A DNA stretch of 64,000 nucleotides, taken from assembly GCA_949128115.1 (NCBI GenBank), contig OX421965.1, positions 8,312,753 through 8,376,752 on the forward strand. The letters are read 5' to 3'. The notes under the pieces are model-generated. The model did not search any database, had not been told where the DNA came from, and saw only the letters and a list, made by a program, of their open reading frames with translations. Source of the DNA: Anaspis maculata. Lineage: Eukaryota; Arthropoda; Insecta; Coleoptera; Scraptiidae. How positions within the stretch are numbered: position 1 is the stretch's first letter; each line of letters opens with the position of its first letter. Made by a program: the position numbers and the translations under genes. Below, piece by piece: positions 43,472-55,216 of the stretch.

Positions 43472-46400
43472 TATGCTTGTTAAAACTCCTTCGCCTCCTG
43501 TTTCGGTGTGTGACTTGTGTTCGGGGTCGCATTCGTTGGGTTCGTGTCCTGACTTTTTGAAACTTTCGCCTTCGGACCGATTTAAAACGGTCAAACGTTC
43601 GAACTTGTGCATTAATTGCTTGAACTCTGGGCACCTTCTTGGAAATTGCAACTCCCGTTTTTCTTGTCGTCAGTGCCACAAACGACATCACACTTTGCTT
43701 CATTTTTTGTCGAAATCCCAATCCACTTCCAGACCAAGTCAGCCATCTCCAGGCACCGGTCCCAGTGGTCCGAAGTCATCACCAGAGACTTCAAACGATC
43801 CACCTCCTGTGACTTGTGTGGCGGGAAACATTCATTCTCATCGCTCTCAGGTGTTGTTGGCCACGGTTGTCTTTGAGATCAAAGATCGTTTCGGTAATTT
43901 CCATAAGGCTCGAGCTCTCATCGATAGCGGCTCCCAAGCTTCTTTTGTCGTCAATTCTTTGGCATCTCGCCTCTCGTTGCCTCGATCGCGTACCTCTATC
44001 CCTATCGTGGGGTTAGGTCAATTATCATCCGAATCTCTGGGCACCTCTTTCGCTACTCTTCGTTCTTGTCATCCGCCTAATCAATCCGTTGATGCGGAAT
44101 TCGCTGTCATTCCACAAATTTGTGGGAACTTACCGGGTGCACCTGTAGATCCGACTTCAGTTGGCCACATCGCCGAAGTCACCCTTGCGGATCCAGGGTG
44201 GTATCGTCCACGCCCTATTGAGTTGCTGCTAGGAGCTGATTTGTACCCTTCTATCGTCACTGGAGACTCCTCAAGTTGTGGTTCTGGCCAACCGGCAGTT
44301 ATCCCGACCGTTTTCGGCTCCATCCTCGTGGGTCCCATTGATGCTCCTCCTGTGGCCATTCGATCGTTTTTTGCTTCCACTTTGCAATCGTCGATTAATT
44401 CCTCGCTCCAACGGTTTTGGGAAGTCGAAGAACCTCCGTTGAAACCACCTGCCAAATCTCATGAGGATGTCCTTGTTGAGGAATCCTTCCGAAAGGGCGT
44501 CTTTCGTTTGCCTGAGGGTCGCTTTGGAGTCAGACTGCCCTTCAAGGTTTCGCAGCCGTCCTTTGAGAACTCGCGTGCTCTTGCCGATCGACGATTTCTT
44601 GCTTTGGAACGACGCCTGTCTCGTGACCGTTCGCTGCATGATTTGTACATGAGTTTTATGAAGGACTATCTACAGTCGAACCACATGACTCCACTCTCGT
44701 CAGAATTTGAAGAACCCGATTCTTACTACATTCCTCATCATGGCATCTTTAAATCCGATTTGCCTGCTTCGAAGATTCGAGTTGTCTTTGACGCATCCGC
44801 TAAGGACATCAATCATCTTTCGCTCAACGACACACTCTTTATCGGTCCGAAACTACAGTCTGACATCGTGTCATTGCTCCTTCGTTTTCGGTTGAAGCCT
44901 ATCGCATTCTCTTGCGATATTCGTCAGATGTACCGCCAGATTTTAGTCCATCCTGAGCATCGTAAGTATCAATTGATTCGATTTCGTTTTTCCCCGTCGC
45001 AACCTATCCAAACCTTCCAACTAAACACGGTTACCTACGGTGTTTCATCGGCTCCCTTTCTGGCCATCCGTGTTCTGCATCATCTAGCAGAACTTTATGA
45101 GACGCAACTTCCACTGGCTGCTGATCTGATACGAAATTCGCTTTACGTCGATGATATCGTTTGCTGTGCCGACTCGTTGCCCGAGGCTGAGCTCTTGAAG
45201 TCTCAGCTCATCACTTTGCTGGCTCATGGATGCTTTGAATTGCGAAAATGGGCTAGCAATAACCCTCTTCTTCTAGAAGACATACCCTCCGAGCATCGTC
45301 AGGTCAGCAATTTAACTTTTGTCGATGAATCTGATTCATCGCTGAAAATTCTGGGCCTACAGTGGCATTTTAATTCAGACGTTTTCACCTTCCAAGTCAA
45401 CCCTAAGGACTCTCTATGCACCAAAAGATCCATATTGTCCGAAGTGGCACGAATTTATGATCCAATCGGTTTTTTGTGTCCTATTACCTTTTTCGCCAAA
45501 CATATGATCCAGCATCTGTGGGTTCTGGGTCTAGATTGGGATGCTGTTCCTCCCGATGATGTTATTTCTCAATGGATGCGTTATAAGATCGAACTGCCTC
45601 TCCTTTCATCCGTTCGAATCCCTCGCTTGTTGTTTCCCAGTGATGTTATTTCCTGTCAATTGCACGCGTTTTGCGATGCGTCGGAATTGGGCTATGCTGG
45701 AGTGGTCTACTTTCGATGTGTTACTTCGACGGGTGAAATATCCATCTATTTTGTCATGGCAAAATCGAAGGTGGCGCCTTTGAAAAAACTTTCGATCCCT
45801 CGTTTGGAACTTTGCGCTGCTGTGCTGGTCTCCAATTTGGTTAAATTCGTTATCGACACCTTCAAGAATCTTATTACAATTGAAGAGACTTTTGCTTGGA
45901 GCGACTCCACAGTGGCTCTTTCCTGGATACGTTCATTTCCACACCGCTGGAAGACATTCGTCTCAAATCGGGTCTCTCACATTCAGGACATTGTTCACCC
46001 TGAGAATTGGCATCATGTTCGTTCTGCCGAAAACCCGGCCGACCTGGGTTCGCGTGGCCTGTTTCCGAGCGAGATTTTGTCATCGTCGCTTTGGTGGGCG
46101 GGACCCTCTTGGCTCATGCATCCTCCATCGGCTTGGTCAACTTCTGGAAGTCCCTCCGTTCCTCCAGATTGTGTGGTGGAGGAGAGAAGGATTGCTCTTG
46201 TTGCTCAGGTTGATCACAGCTTCCTTCTTGCGTTGCTCAATCGATTTTCTTCACTGCGCAGAATTCAGGGCATTGTGGCCTACTGCCTTCGATTCATCTC
46301 GAACTGTCGTCAAGGCGAGAAGCGTTCTGGAGCCCTGTCTGTCCTTGAACTTCATGAGGCGTTGCTAGTCCTCGTCAAGTTTGTTCAACGGGAGGTGTTT

Positions 46401-47678
46401 TCCAAGGAAATAAATCTCCTAGCCTCAAATAAACCTTGTCCAAAGTGGTTGTCGAAATTATCACCCTTTCTGGATTCAAATGGGATGTTGCGAGTTGGGG
46501 GTCGCCTCAAAAATAGCAATTTATCGTACGCTACCCAACACCCCGCATTGTTGCCGCGCACTCATCGATTGACTGAGCTAATTGTTCGTTCCGTTCATGA
46601 GGAGCATTTGCATCCAGGAGTCAATACGACCATTCATCTGATTCAGCAAAATTTTTGGGTTTTATCGAGTCGTCGCTCTGTCAGACATTACTTGTCTAAA
46701 TGCTACCGCTGTTTCAGAGTCAATCCTCGTCCTCTGGCTCCTCAAATGGGTGATCTACCCGCCGTTCGCGTGAACGCCGTCAAGCCTTTCAGTTGCGTGG
46801 GGGTGGATTACGCGGGTCCATTCACAGTTTCCCATAAACGAATTCGTGGTTCTGGCACATCCAAGGCCTATCTTTGCTTATTCGTATGTTTAGCCACTCG
46901 AGCTCTTCATCTCGAACTGGCCTCAGACCTGACGACGGATGCTTTCCTGGCCGCCTTGCGTCGTTTTGTCGCGCGCCGAGGTCGCGTTTCCAACATATAC
47001 AGCGATTGTGGCACTAACTTTGTGGGCGCTAATCGGGAATTGTCCAAGATCATGCAGAATGTCGCTGAAGTTGAAGCCATCACGTGGCATTTCAACCCTC
47101 CGTCAAGCCCTCATTTCGGAGGCATTTTCGAGGCCGGCGTGAAGTCAGTCAAAACTCATTTGTTTCGCGTCATCGGCACCCAAATCCTTTCTTATGAGGA
47201 ACTGTACACGGTTCTGACTCAGATCGAGGCTATTCTGAACTCGCGACCATTGACCCCCCTGAGTAATGACCCTAACGATTTATCCGCGTTAACACCAGGT
47301 CACTTTTTGACCACTGAACCGTTGACCGCAGCCCCAGCTCAGGACATGTCACATGTAAGTATGTCGCGGTTGTCGCGTTGGCAGTTGGTACAACACATGT
47401 TGCAAAGTTTCTGGAAGCGCTGGCATTCAGAGTATCTGCACCACCATTACCAAAGGAGCAAATGGGCTCAAAACAAGTCACTCTCCCCTGATAAGGTCGG
47501 TGTCTTGGTTCTTATCCAGGACGATTCAGCACCACCTCTCCACTGGAGACTTGGGCGCGTAACCCAGCTTTTCCCAGGAAAAGATGGTACATGCCGCGTT
47601 GCCTCTGTCAAAACCGTTCGAGGCGAATTCAAGCGCCCTTTGGTCAAACTTTGTCCCTTGCCTCTGCAAGGTGATTAA
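43472..47678 (+). CDS. BEL/Pao Pol polyprotein, 3' part of the split frame
   Basis: The frame is open from the gypsy border to the stop after LCPLPLQGD. It has zinc knuckles at 43510-43720 (CDLCSGSHSLGSC, CINCLNSGHLLGNC, CRQCHKRHH) and an aspartic protease (ALIDSGSQASFV at about 43917). Reverse transcriptase follows with the YVDD box near 45145, typical of BEL/Pao, then RNase H (FCDASELGYAG near 45670). The integrase has HEEHLHPGVN and CYRCF for zinc near 46600-46715, and core residues in VGVDYAGPF, YSDCGTNFVG and GGIFEAGVKS (46798-47145). Catalytic residues look intact. The upstream frame is interrupted by the gypsy and the 142-bp duplication, so this copy cannot make a normal Gag-Pol. Confidence 0.92.
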
Positions 47679-47802
47679 AAAATTAGAGTTTTGTTTGAAA
47701 GTATTGGTATCAACCAATTAAAAGAATTTCCTGTTTGTTTCTTTTTCATTTTTGTTATGTTCAAGTTAAAAATACCTTTCCAAGCTATTTTGGTGGGCGG
47801 TA

Positions 47803-48406
47803 TGTTCCATCCCCTTAGTTTTCAAATTGTGCCGCAAGTTTTAATACTGCAACTCTCCTGTCACGTCCTTTCCCGCGACAGCGCCCTTGTCGAGTTGGCA
47901 GCATTGTGTGTCAACACTGTCAAGATAGACGACAGACAGAAGACAGAACACGCACCACGAACCTGCATGGACCTGCAACTTCGCAGGAAAAACGTTGTCT
48001 TCACCCATTTTTTGTCGTCACTATCGGGGCACTCGAAGCCCAGGCCTATTGTCTCCGTTGCGCTGTCGTTCATTTTACGAATTCGTCGTTGCTGTCGTGC
48101 GAAAACATAAACCAGCCAGGAGCCCCCTTCGGATTCCACTGCAAGGAGCAAGAGCAAGCCTCATCGGTCCTGCGTATGAGACCGCGCTGGGCGCATCCAT
48201 CTCCTTCTGGTGCTGGCGATTGTTCGTCGAAGATGACTTATTGAAACGCACATCAAAATTTTTTAAAACCCTCGTCATCACCTACCAGACAGCAATAGCG
48301 GAATAAAATCTTTCATACAGTCCATTTTCATTGTACATATTCATTCCTCACGCAATAAACATTAAAATCACGAATTTAGTGTTTGAATTTCTTCGTGTCG
48401 TTAACA
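47803..48406 (+). repeat. 3' LTR of the BEL/Pao element
   Basis: Nearly identical to the 5' LTR. It is preceded by TTTTGGTGGGCGGTA, a probable polypurine tract, and followed by the target duplication AACGG. Confidence 0.95.
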
Positions 48407-48570
48407 AACGGATTGTGATGGATTGCCACGGGATTACCACGGGATTTCCACCGGATACAATTTCTTCAAATTAAATGGATAGCCACGGGAACAGTTTGGG
48501 GCCACGCCTGAATCGCCACCAGAGAAAGGCGCTCTTGCTTTGCGGTGCTTATTATCACCTGAGGTCTCCA

Positions 48571-49083
48571 CAGAGATGTTAAAAAACGGTTTTTTTTTAA
48601 TTGGCGTTTTTAAAGAAATAAAAACCGGTTTTTTTTGTTTTTATTGGTTTTTTTGTTTTTTTCTCATTAAATGGTGATCTACGTACCCAAATCGTATTGA
48701 ACTATTTTTCTGATATTATTTCATGTATTTATAACATACCTAGCATAAAACAGATAGTAATAAATCGCAACTTTGCACTTGAACCGCGAATGACATATCA
48801 CTCACATGACATAACTGACATACGCATGGCATAATTGACAGCTCGGCTGTTTTTGTTTGTGCTGTTTGTAACATAACTTACATCCTCAAGCTTCGAGCGT
48901 TGCAATCGTGGCATGGAAATGTTGTTGTTAGAGGAGGAAGCTGGAAATTGTTGGAATATTACACAAAACAAAAGGAAAAAAAAACAATTAAAACAAAAAA
49001 AACGAGGGGCTTTGTTTTAATACAAAAAAAAACGTAATAAGAAACAAAAAAAACGAACACGTTTTTTTTAACCCACATCTCTG
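48571..49083. mobile_element. non-autonomous hAT element with CAGAGATGTT ends
   Basis: Ends CAGAGATGTTAAAAAACGG and CGTTTTTTTTAACCCACATCTCTG are inverted. Flanks GGTCTCCA and AGTCTCCA are an 8-bp duplication with one change. The left arm of the palindrome at about 34822-34835 has the uninterrupted site (GGTCTCCA once, read inverted), which proves an insertion. The interior is rich in AAAAAACG blocks, and there is no transposase. Confidence 0.88.
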
Positions 49084-49100
49084 AGTCTCCACGCTATAAG

Positions 49101-49922
49101 GAGTGCGTTCCACTAAACGATCGCAACGCCCACGCCCACGACCGCAGATTTTCCCGTTCCACTAGCTTGCAAACGCCCGCGGTCGTTGTGAGCGGAAACT
49201 CAAGTGGAACGGGCGTGCGGTCGTCGTGGTGTGTCGAGTCACTCGAGTCACGTCTTTTCTGTGGTCAGGGAGCCACATGACATGACAGTTGAACGTCAAC
49301 TCAAATCACAACAACAATATGGCTATTAACGCTGCATTAATGGTTATGCGAATTAGAAGAGAAAATGAGCCTGAAAGTGGTCTTGATTCCTTGAGTTCGC
49401 CATAAGGATACCGTATGGGAATTATGGATGGGATACCGGCACAACTTTTTTGTTTGACGCATGGGTTTGACGTTTGTAGAGAAAATTGCAGCGACAGTGT
49501 TGCCGGTTTTACGCCGCTGATGCGTAGCCAAACTAGTGTTGCGCGAAATCGCAGTGCCCTGCCAATGGTCTCTATCTTTTAAATGAAGTTGCGTAAAATC
49601 ATGTGGAAGGAGGCAAAATTAAAAAAAAAATCGTTATAGAACTGATTGAACTTTAAAGTCGTCACTTTAGGTCGCCATTGCCAAATCAAAAAAGTAAGTC
49701 GCAATTTCCAATATAAATTGCTAGAGCTGGCAACATTGCCGCTAACGACCAGAAGACGACCGCAACGCCTCACCTTTTCAGCGCGATCGTTGTGGGCTTG
49801 GAGTGGTCGCGATGTATGACGTCATTCGTGACGTAGCAACGACCGCAACACACGACCGCGGCTATAAGTGGAACGGGTAGACGGGCGTTGCGGTCGTTGC
49901 GATCGTTTAGTGGAACGCACTC
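49101..49922. mobile_element. Harbinger-like MITE with GAGTGCGTTCCACTAAACG ends
   Basis: Ends GAGTGCGTTCCACTAAACGA and TCGTTTAGTGGAACGCACTC are perfect inverted repeats, followed by repeated CGACCGC and CGTTGCGGTCG motifs. A 3-bp duplication, AAG, flanks it (49098-49100 and 49923-49925). The empty site CTATAAGGTTAT is readable, inverted, in the left arm near 34810. The termini resemble those of the AGGTGCGTTC MITEs. The 822 bp are non-coding. Confidence 0.85.
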
Positions 49923-50488
49923 AAGGTTATTCATTAACGTTACATAGACCAATGGCAGATAGAGGACTTCAATTTTGTTTAGATTTACCAGCAATATTCC
50001 CCTGTTAAAACTTGTCAAGAATTACTGGGTAAATCCAAGTCCTGGGCCGCAGATTCGGAAAAATGTATCCCTGTGTTATTTGGTCAAATTTACATTTTTG
50101 GGAATACTGTTATCGGGTTCAAGCCATATTGAGGCAAATTTAATGGTTGACCCGCGGTGTGGCTCGATTCTTTCTTGAAAAAAGTTGGCTTCTGTAATTT
50201 TAGCTTTTTAGGCCAGCCCTTCTGTCAACAGAGACAAGCCATGAAATGAATTTGAACCAATTCAGTCGAACAGTGAGTAGATTATGACCAGCCAAAAATG
50301 AAAACTTGATCCAAAGTTTTACCTTGTATTTTTTTGTCAAAACTGAAATAGAACTTTTTGGACAAATAACACAGATGTGCAAAATAAAAACCCGCCAATT
50401 CTGTGATTTTTCACTATGATATTTCTGCACAAAATAAATATGTATTACGATTTTCCAACAGAATTTTGTCATCTTTCAGAAATGAGGA

Positions 50489-51120
50489 TTGAATCCGAAC
50501 TCTCGGGAGATAGAGACTAGAACCATTCATCTGAACAACAGAGGAGCAGATCGTCACCTCAATGTCAGCTTTGATGGCTGGACTTCATCTGCAGCACATT
50601 CCCACTCCCAAGTACCTCGGTGTGACCTTCGACCAAACATTGTCCTTCAAACTCAACTTGGAGAAACTCAGTGCCAAGACGAAGACACGAATGAACCTGG
50701 TTCAGAGACTTGCGAGAACTACATGGAGTGTCGACGCCACTACTCTTCGGATATCCACCTTTGTCTTGGTCTAGTCGACAGCGGAATACTGCGCTCCTGT
50801 TTGGATGAATAGCACACACACACACACAACATCATTGACGTCATTCTTAACCAAGCATTGAGAATCATTGCTGGAGTTGTCAAATCTACCAGACTTTCTG
50901 GCTGCCAATTTTGAACATCGCAGCCATGTGGAACTGAGAACCAGACCATGAACCACATCGTCGCGGAGTAGGTGTCTGCGGACAATGGCTATCAAAAACT
51001 GCATCTGAGCTAGACCTGTAGTTCCTCAACATCTCCATCGGCAACTTCGCACTCGCCCACTTGCTGCATCTACTCTACCCTCTGTTTCCTAAGATGGCCA
51101 CTGATATCAGCCTCACTGAC
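50489..51120 (+). pseudogene. LINE reverse-transcriptase 3' fragment, right-arm copy
   Basis: Same fragment as in the left arm: PTPKYLGVTFDQTLSFK at about 50590. It is followed after frame changes by IIDVILNQALRIIAGVVKST near 50830, a motif common to Jockey-type reverse transcriptases. It has several stops and is inactive. The two arm copies differ by small indels, such as the length of a (CA/GT)n run. Confidence 0.72.
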
Positions 51121-51778
51121 ATCTTTTCCTTTTTTTTTGCATTAAAGCTACGTCGAGCAGTTTCTCTGTGGTTTGCCTATAGATCTTTGAGCGAATGCTG
51201 TAGCTGGAGTTAATTCATCTCACAGGTTTTCAAGAATTGTTGTATATATTTAGTTATAGTATCAATGAATCTTAAGTACCTACCTACATATAGTGATACT
51301 AGGTACTATTGCACTATATAAGTTGATTTACGTTGTCACTAATATTGTATCCTTAATACAGGCATAGCAATAAATTCAAAAAAATTGTGAAATTTTCGAT
51401 TATTACCTTCGAGAGCTTGTAAAATCTATTGCCTAGTGTTAAATTTGAAGGGCACAGATTAATTTTAGATATCAGCTATTGACCTTTATTTTTGACTGAA
51501 AACTAGAACAGTTTCCTCAACGTAATTTATTATTTTATTTGAAAAAACATTCCACCAGTCGCCTATTTGAACTGGCGAAAATCTACCAAAATCAAGACGC
51601 CTTGAATGTTCATACAATCTTGCAACAGCGCTGTACTCGATTGACAATACAAATTCAAGGTCATCTAGGGAAAAAGTGATCCAACATTACAAATTTGAGC
51701 ATCCCCAATTATCGCAGAATGGCCAACTTGGCGTGAGAAAATTACCGTTCTAGTGCTGAATTTAAAAGCTGATCGGCA

Positions 51779-52778
51779 TATAGTAGGAGGTCGGGAAGTG
51801 ACCCATTGCCGACCTCCCGAGAAAGTGAAGAAATGATAGCTTTAGAAAGGAAATGTCAAAATATGCATCCAACCAAACAATAAGTGTGTTAATCAGTATT
51901 TCCTGAACCACGTTTCAGCAAAATTAATCGGCCTATCTGGAAGTTATGACAAAAAGTTAATTTTCAGATTTCAACTTTTGAACGCCTGTAATCCTGCAAG
52001 CTGAGTACATGAGGGTACACCTGCCATTTACGCATGTGCGGGTGCCAAACGGTGCTTTCCATTTACATGTAGGTACTTACCATAGGTACTTACCCGCGGT
52101 TCTGTGCTGTGCCGTTCATTGGACCACCTAAAATTGTGTGCCATATACTATCATGGAACATGGTGCCGTCTACACCTTTTTCAGTTGTAGTTCAGGAAGT
52201 ATCAATTGTATTTCAGATATCGTCAATTGTATTCCAGATTAGATCAAATCACAGAGTAGGATCAAGTGTAGTTCCAGAAAGCGTCAAATAGGCTACTGGA
52301 CATCAATCGCATTTCAGTATATGTATAATAGACGGGATGCCCTTTGGCATGATAATTACTCATACCAGGGTGATTAATTTTCTCCAAGGATGCGTCAACA
52401 TTTCCCACTCAGAAAAAAAATTGGCGACGATTTTTGACAGGACCTGAGTTTTTGTAAAACATAGGCATGTGGGATATGTTTTCTTACTAATTTTGACCTC
52501 CTAAACACGAATATCGAGTTTATTTTTACATTAGAAATCAAATCGACCTCATATTTCACATCCGAAAACCGCAAAAATAGCAAACTCTCGCTTATTTTCG
52601 AATTGAAAATTTTGTGTGCCATTTACAGCGATTTCCAGCCTTGAGCTCGTTAAATTGATCCCACAGAACAAGTTAACAGTGTAAATTCTGCAAAATAACT
52701 GTAAAAACATCGCCAGGGTGCGCCCCAAAACCATTAAAATATGGGCTCTGAGAGCACATTTTGCTGCGGCTGATTTAA
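51779..52778. other. unassigned, with a perfect hairpin and degenerate short repeats
   Basis: A hairpin with a 9-bp stem (GGAGGTCGG at 51786-51794, CCGACCTCC at 51809-51817) lies directly outside the palindrome. At 52180-52310 a diverged repeat of about 30 bp (GTATTTCAGATATCGTCAATT) recurs four or five times. Near 52370 and 52710 the motif CCAGGGTG occurs. No gene is seen. Confidence 0.4.
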
Positions 52779-53499
52779 GGCTAAAGGGGACTGAAATTGA
52801 GTACCAAGTGTGCGACAGAGAGAAAATACATCAAAAGTAATAAAATGTTTTTGGGAAAACCATCAGTCCAATTTCAGATCTGAAAGAAGGGTTATACTGA
52901 GATTTCAATTTTATTTGATGCACTAGTCAAAAAAAAATTCCAAAAATTTTTTTCAATTTTTTTTTTCAATTTCACAAATTATTATAGATTTTTTCAAAAA
53001 TCGCAGGTAGTCATTTTGGAGTACTGAAAATATCAAACATTAATCCGTTTTTAGAATTTTTGTAGCACAAATGGTGCTCTCCGAAACACATTTTGAAAAT
53101 CTCTCTTTGATATTTGCCGCCCGCTGCAGCTGTTCTCCGCGATGAGTCATTCACGATAAAGGTAGTGATCACTTTCTGCACACATGGTGTTATGATGTTT
53201 TCTGAGAAATAGGCGATGTGAATAGAGCAGTAGTAAAGATTTGTGACATCGTGGTATTACGCCGATATATTTCGTTGCTACGATTTCTGAAATGGTAATA
53301 TTTTTTTCAAGTTGATCATTTATCTCACGAGATCACACTATCTGGATCTAGAATCTACTGATACTCCAAGATACTTATATCCAATTATAAAGGGACAAAC
53401 ATTGTAAAATCATATTGCAATTGCAAAACAATAGACTGCAAGTGCACAAATGTATTTAAAACTATATACACTGGGAGCAATAACAAAACTGCAAAGAAC

Positions 53500-53570
53500 T
53501 ACTACTACTACTCCTACTCCGTCTGAAGTATGTCTGTCTGTCTGTCTGTCCGTCCGTCCGTTTGACTCCT
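53500..53570 (+). repeat. simple repeats (CTA)n and (TCTG)n
   Basis: Short perfect tracts of CTA/CTC and then of TCTG passing into TCCG. They make a 60-residue frame on each strand that I do not regard as coding. Confidence 0.8.
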
Positions 53571-54008
53571 GTGTGGATATCTGTCTGTTTGTTTGTGTGC
53601 CTGGCTGTCTGTGTGGTTATCTTCATGAATGACCTCAGCTCATTTGATTTTTGTTGAAATCGTTCCATTAGAATGCACTCTTGTTTCGTATAAAATTCGT
53701 ATTACGTATCGTAGTACGATACGCGTTTGAGTGTCGAAAAGTGGCTAGTAAGAAACGTTGATGGGAAAAAAGTCATGGCATTTAAACTTTCTCGAATGGG
53801 CATGCTCCTACAAGCTCGCAGATCGATGATCTCAGGCAATAGAATTTTGATATTGAAGTCAATTTTGTTTTTATTTTGCCAGTGCACTATGTCCTTGTAC
53901 TTGAAAATAGTGATTGTGTGTCCGTTTAAGCTGAGAATTTCTCTCCAAACAAAATTTTTGATTGGTCTGTATAGCTTCTTGTATGGTCTTTTGTTTTATT
54001 ATTATTAT

Positions 54009-55103
54009 TAGGTTTGTTTTGGCAGCGAGTTGCGGACGGTTTGCTAACTGTGATTCAGCGCGCATACTCGACTCCAACCAGTTTTCAAGTGGTTGGAAAG
54101 TTTTTGCTGCAAGAACGCGTAGCGAGCGGTTCCAGTTGAAACTAGGGACACAACAACTTGTCAAGTTTTCCCCGCCAAGCCGAGGTCTTATTTAAGGGGT
54201 TTCTGATGCGACTAAAAAAGTTGTCGACGGAAATCGGTTTTATTTTATTTTTTTCGTCAAGTACAAACTCATCCAAAAAAAAATGTACCTACAGACATTG
54301 CTATCAAATTTTGAAAATTTCCAAAATATTTTGAAAATATTTGAATTTGATTTTTGAAAATTCAAGAACTAGATAGAATCGACAATGTATCTTTCCTCAA
54401 GAAAGTCGCATGCAATTTGAACTTTCTATTTTCAAAAAAAAGGTACCAAAAATGACTTCTACTAATTCACTTTTTCATGTCTACGAGAAATCATTTTTGG
54501 TGCCTTTTTTTGAAAATAAAAAGTTCATATTTGGCATGCGACTCTCTTGAGGAAAGATACATTGTCGATGCTATCTAGTTTTTGAATTTTCAAAAATCAA
54601 AATTAAAATTTTTCAAAATATGATAGCAATATCCGTACATTTTCTTTTTGGAGGAGTTTCTTCTTGACGAAAAAAAAAATAAAACCGATTCCCGTCAACA
54701 ACTTTGTTAGTCGCATCAGAAACCCCTTAATAAATTTACCGAATTAATGTAAATATGTAACTTTCAGCAGGTAAAACTATTTTAAATTAACCTCGAAAAT
54801 GCGTCTTTATTTACCTTTACTGTCACACTGTCACATTACATTGTGACATTACGCGCCACGCCATCAATCAAAGATCGCCCGATTGCGAAGAAAGGCGTAC
54901 GCATGCGTCTGATCACCAGTTTCTTTTTAATTCTCAAACTGCTCTGACCGTCCACAAACTGTTTTCGAACCGTTGGAGGCACCTGCCCAAACAGCTTACC
55001 AACAGTTGGCAACTCGAAGTTTACACTGCCCGAACGGCTTAACGGAAGCGCGCAGAATCCAAACGGTTGGAAACGGTTGTGTATCGCTGCCAAAACAAAC
55101 CTA
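54009..55103. mobile_element. foldback element with TAGGTTTGTTTTGGCAGCGA ends
   Basis: The left end TAGGTTTGTTTTGGCAGCGA is the inverse of TCGCTGCCAAAACAAACCTA on the right. It lies within an (ATT)n microsatellite, so ATTATTATT abuts both ends and hides the true target duplication. Inner blocks around GCGGACGG and CCGTTTGG-type motifs recur. A TTAA foldback (54196-54726) has inserted into it. Confidence 0.75.
54196..54726. mobile_element. TTAA-flanked foldback with GGGGTTTCTGATGCGAC ends
   Basis: Ends GGGGTTTCTGATGCGACTAA and TTAGTCGCATCAGAAACCCC are perfect inverses, with TTAA outside (54192-54195 and 54727-54730). The arms pair for most of the 531 bp (AAATCGGTTTTATTTTA with AAAATAAAACCGATT). 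It is non-coding. Confidence 0.82.
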
Positions 55104-55216
55104 TTATTATTATTATATACGGGTACGCAACAGACTAACAAGTCCAACTGCCGACTTCGGGCAACATGTACATATTTTAGAGCTAAAATCATCAATAATA
55201 AATTTAATTGATTACT

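Larger units (their letters stand above)
35611..48406 (+). mobile_element. BEL/Pao LTR retrotransposon with a nested gypsy insertion
   Basis: LTRs of 604 bp (35611-36214 and 47803-48406) begin TGTT and end AACA. A 5-bp duplication, AACGG, flanks the element (35606-35610 and 48407-48411), typical of BEL/Pao. A primer-binding-site-like stretch (TTTGGTCCTTCGAGCCGG) directly follows the first LTR. Gag precedes pol on the plus strand. Without the inserted gypsy the element is about 7.1 kb, a normal size. This copy is inactive: a 142-bp tandem duplication shifts the gag frame and the gypsy splits the polyprotein. Confidence 0.95.
32959..51778. repeat. giant inverted repeat (palindrome) interrupted by retrotransposons
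   Basis: The left arm 32959-35158 is repeated, inverted, on the right as 35444-35610 plus 48412-51778. Both outer ends read TGCCGATCAGCTTTTAAATT inward from a TATA. The arms are about 2.2 kb and nearly identical: frames at 34265-34537 and 50200-50472 differ by one residue in 90. The original centre was probably ACCATGAATATATTCATGGT, now split by the inverted unit U (35163-35439). The right arm was later broken by the BEL element (35611-48406), a hAT element (48571-49083) and a Harbinger-like element (49101-49922). Each interruption is absent from the left arm. The arms carry a LINE fragment but no transposase. Confidence 0.88.

Noticed and set aside
32678..51778. Maverick/Polinton or another giant virus-like element
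   Set aside because: The long inverted ends suggested it, but the interior has no integrase, polymerase B or capsid genes of its own. Everything coding inside is explained by the BEL, gypsy and LINE sequences.
53450..53668. ORFs across the (TCTG)n tract
   Set aside because: They are products of a simple repeat read without stops on both strands.
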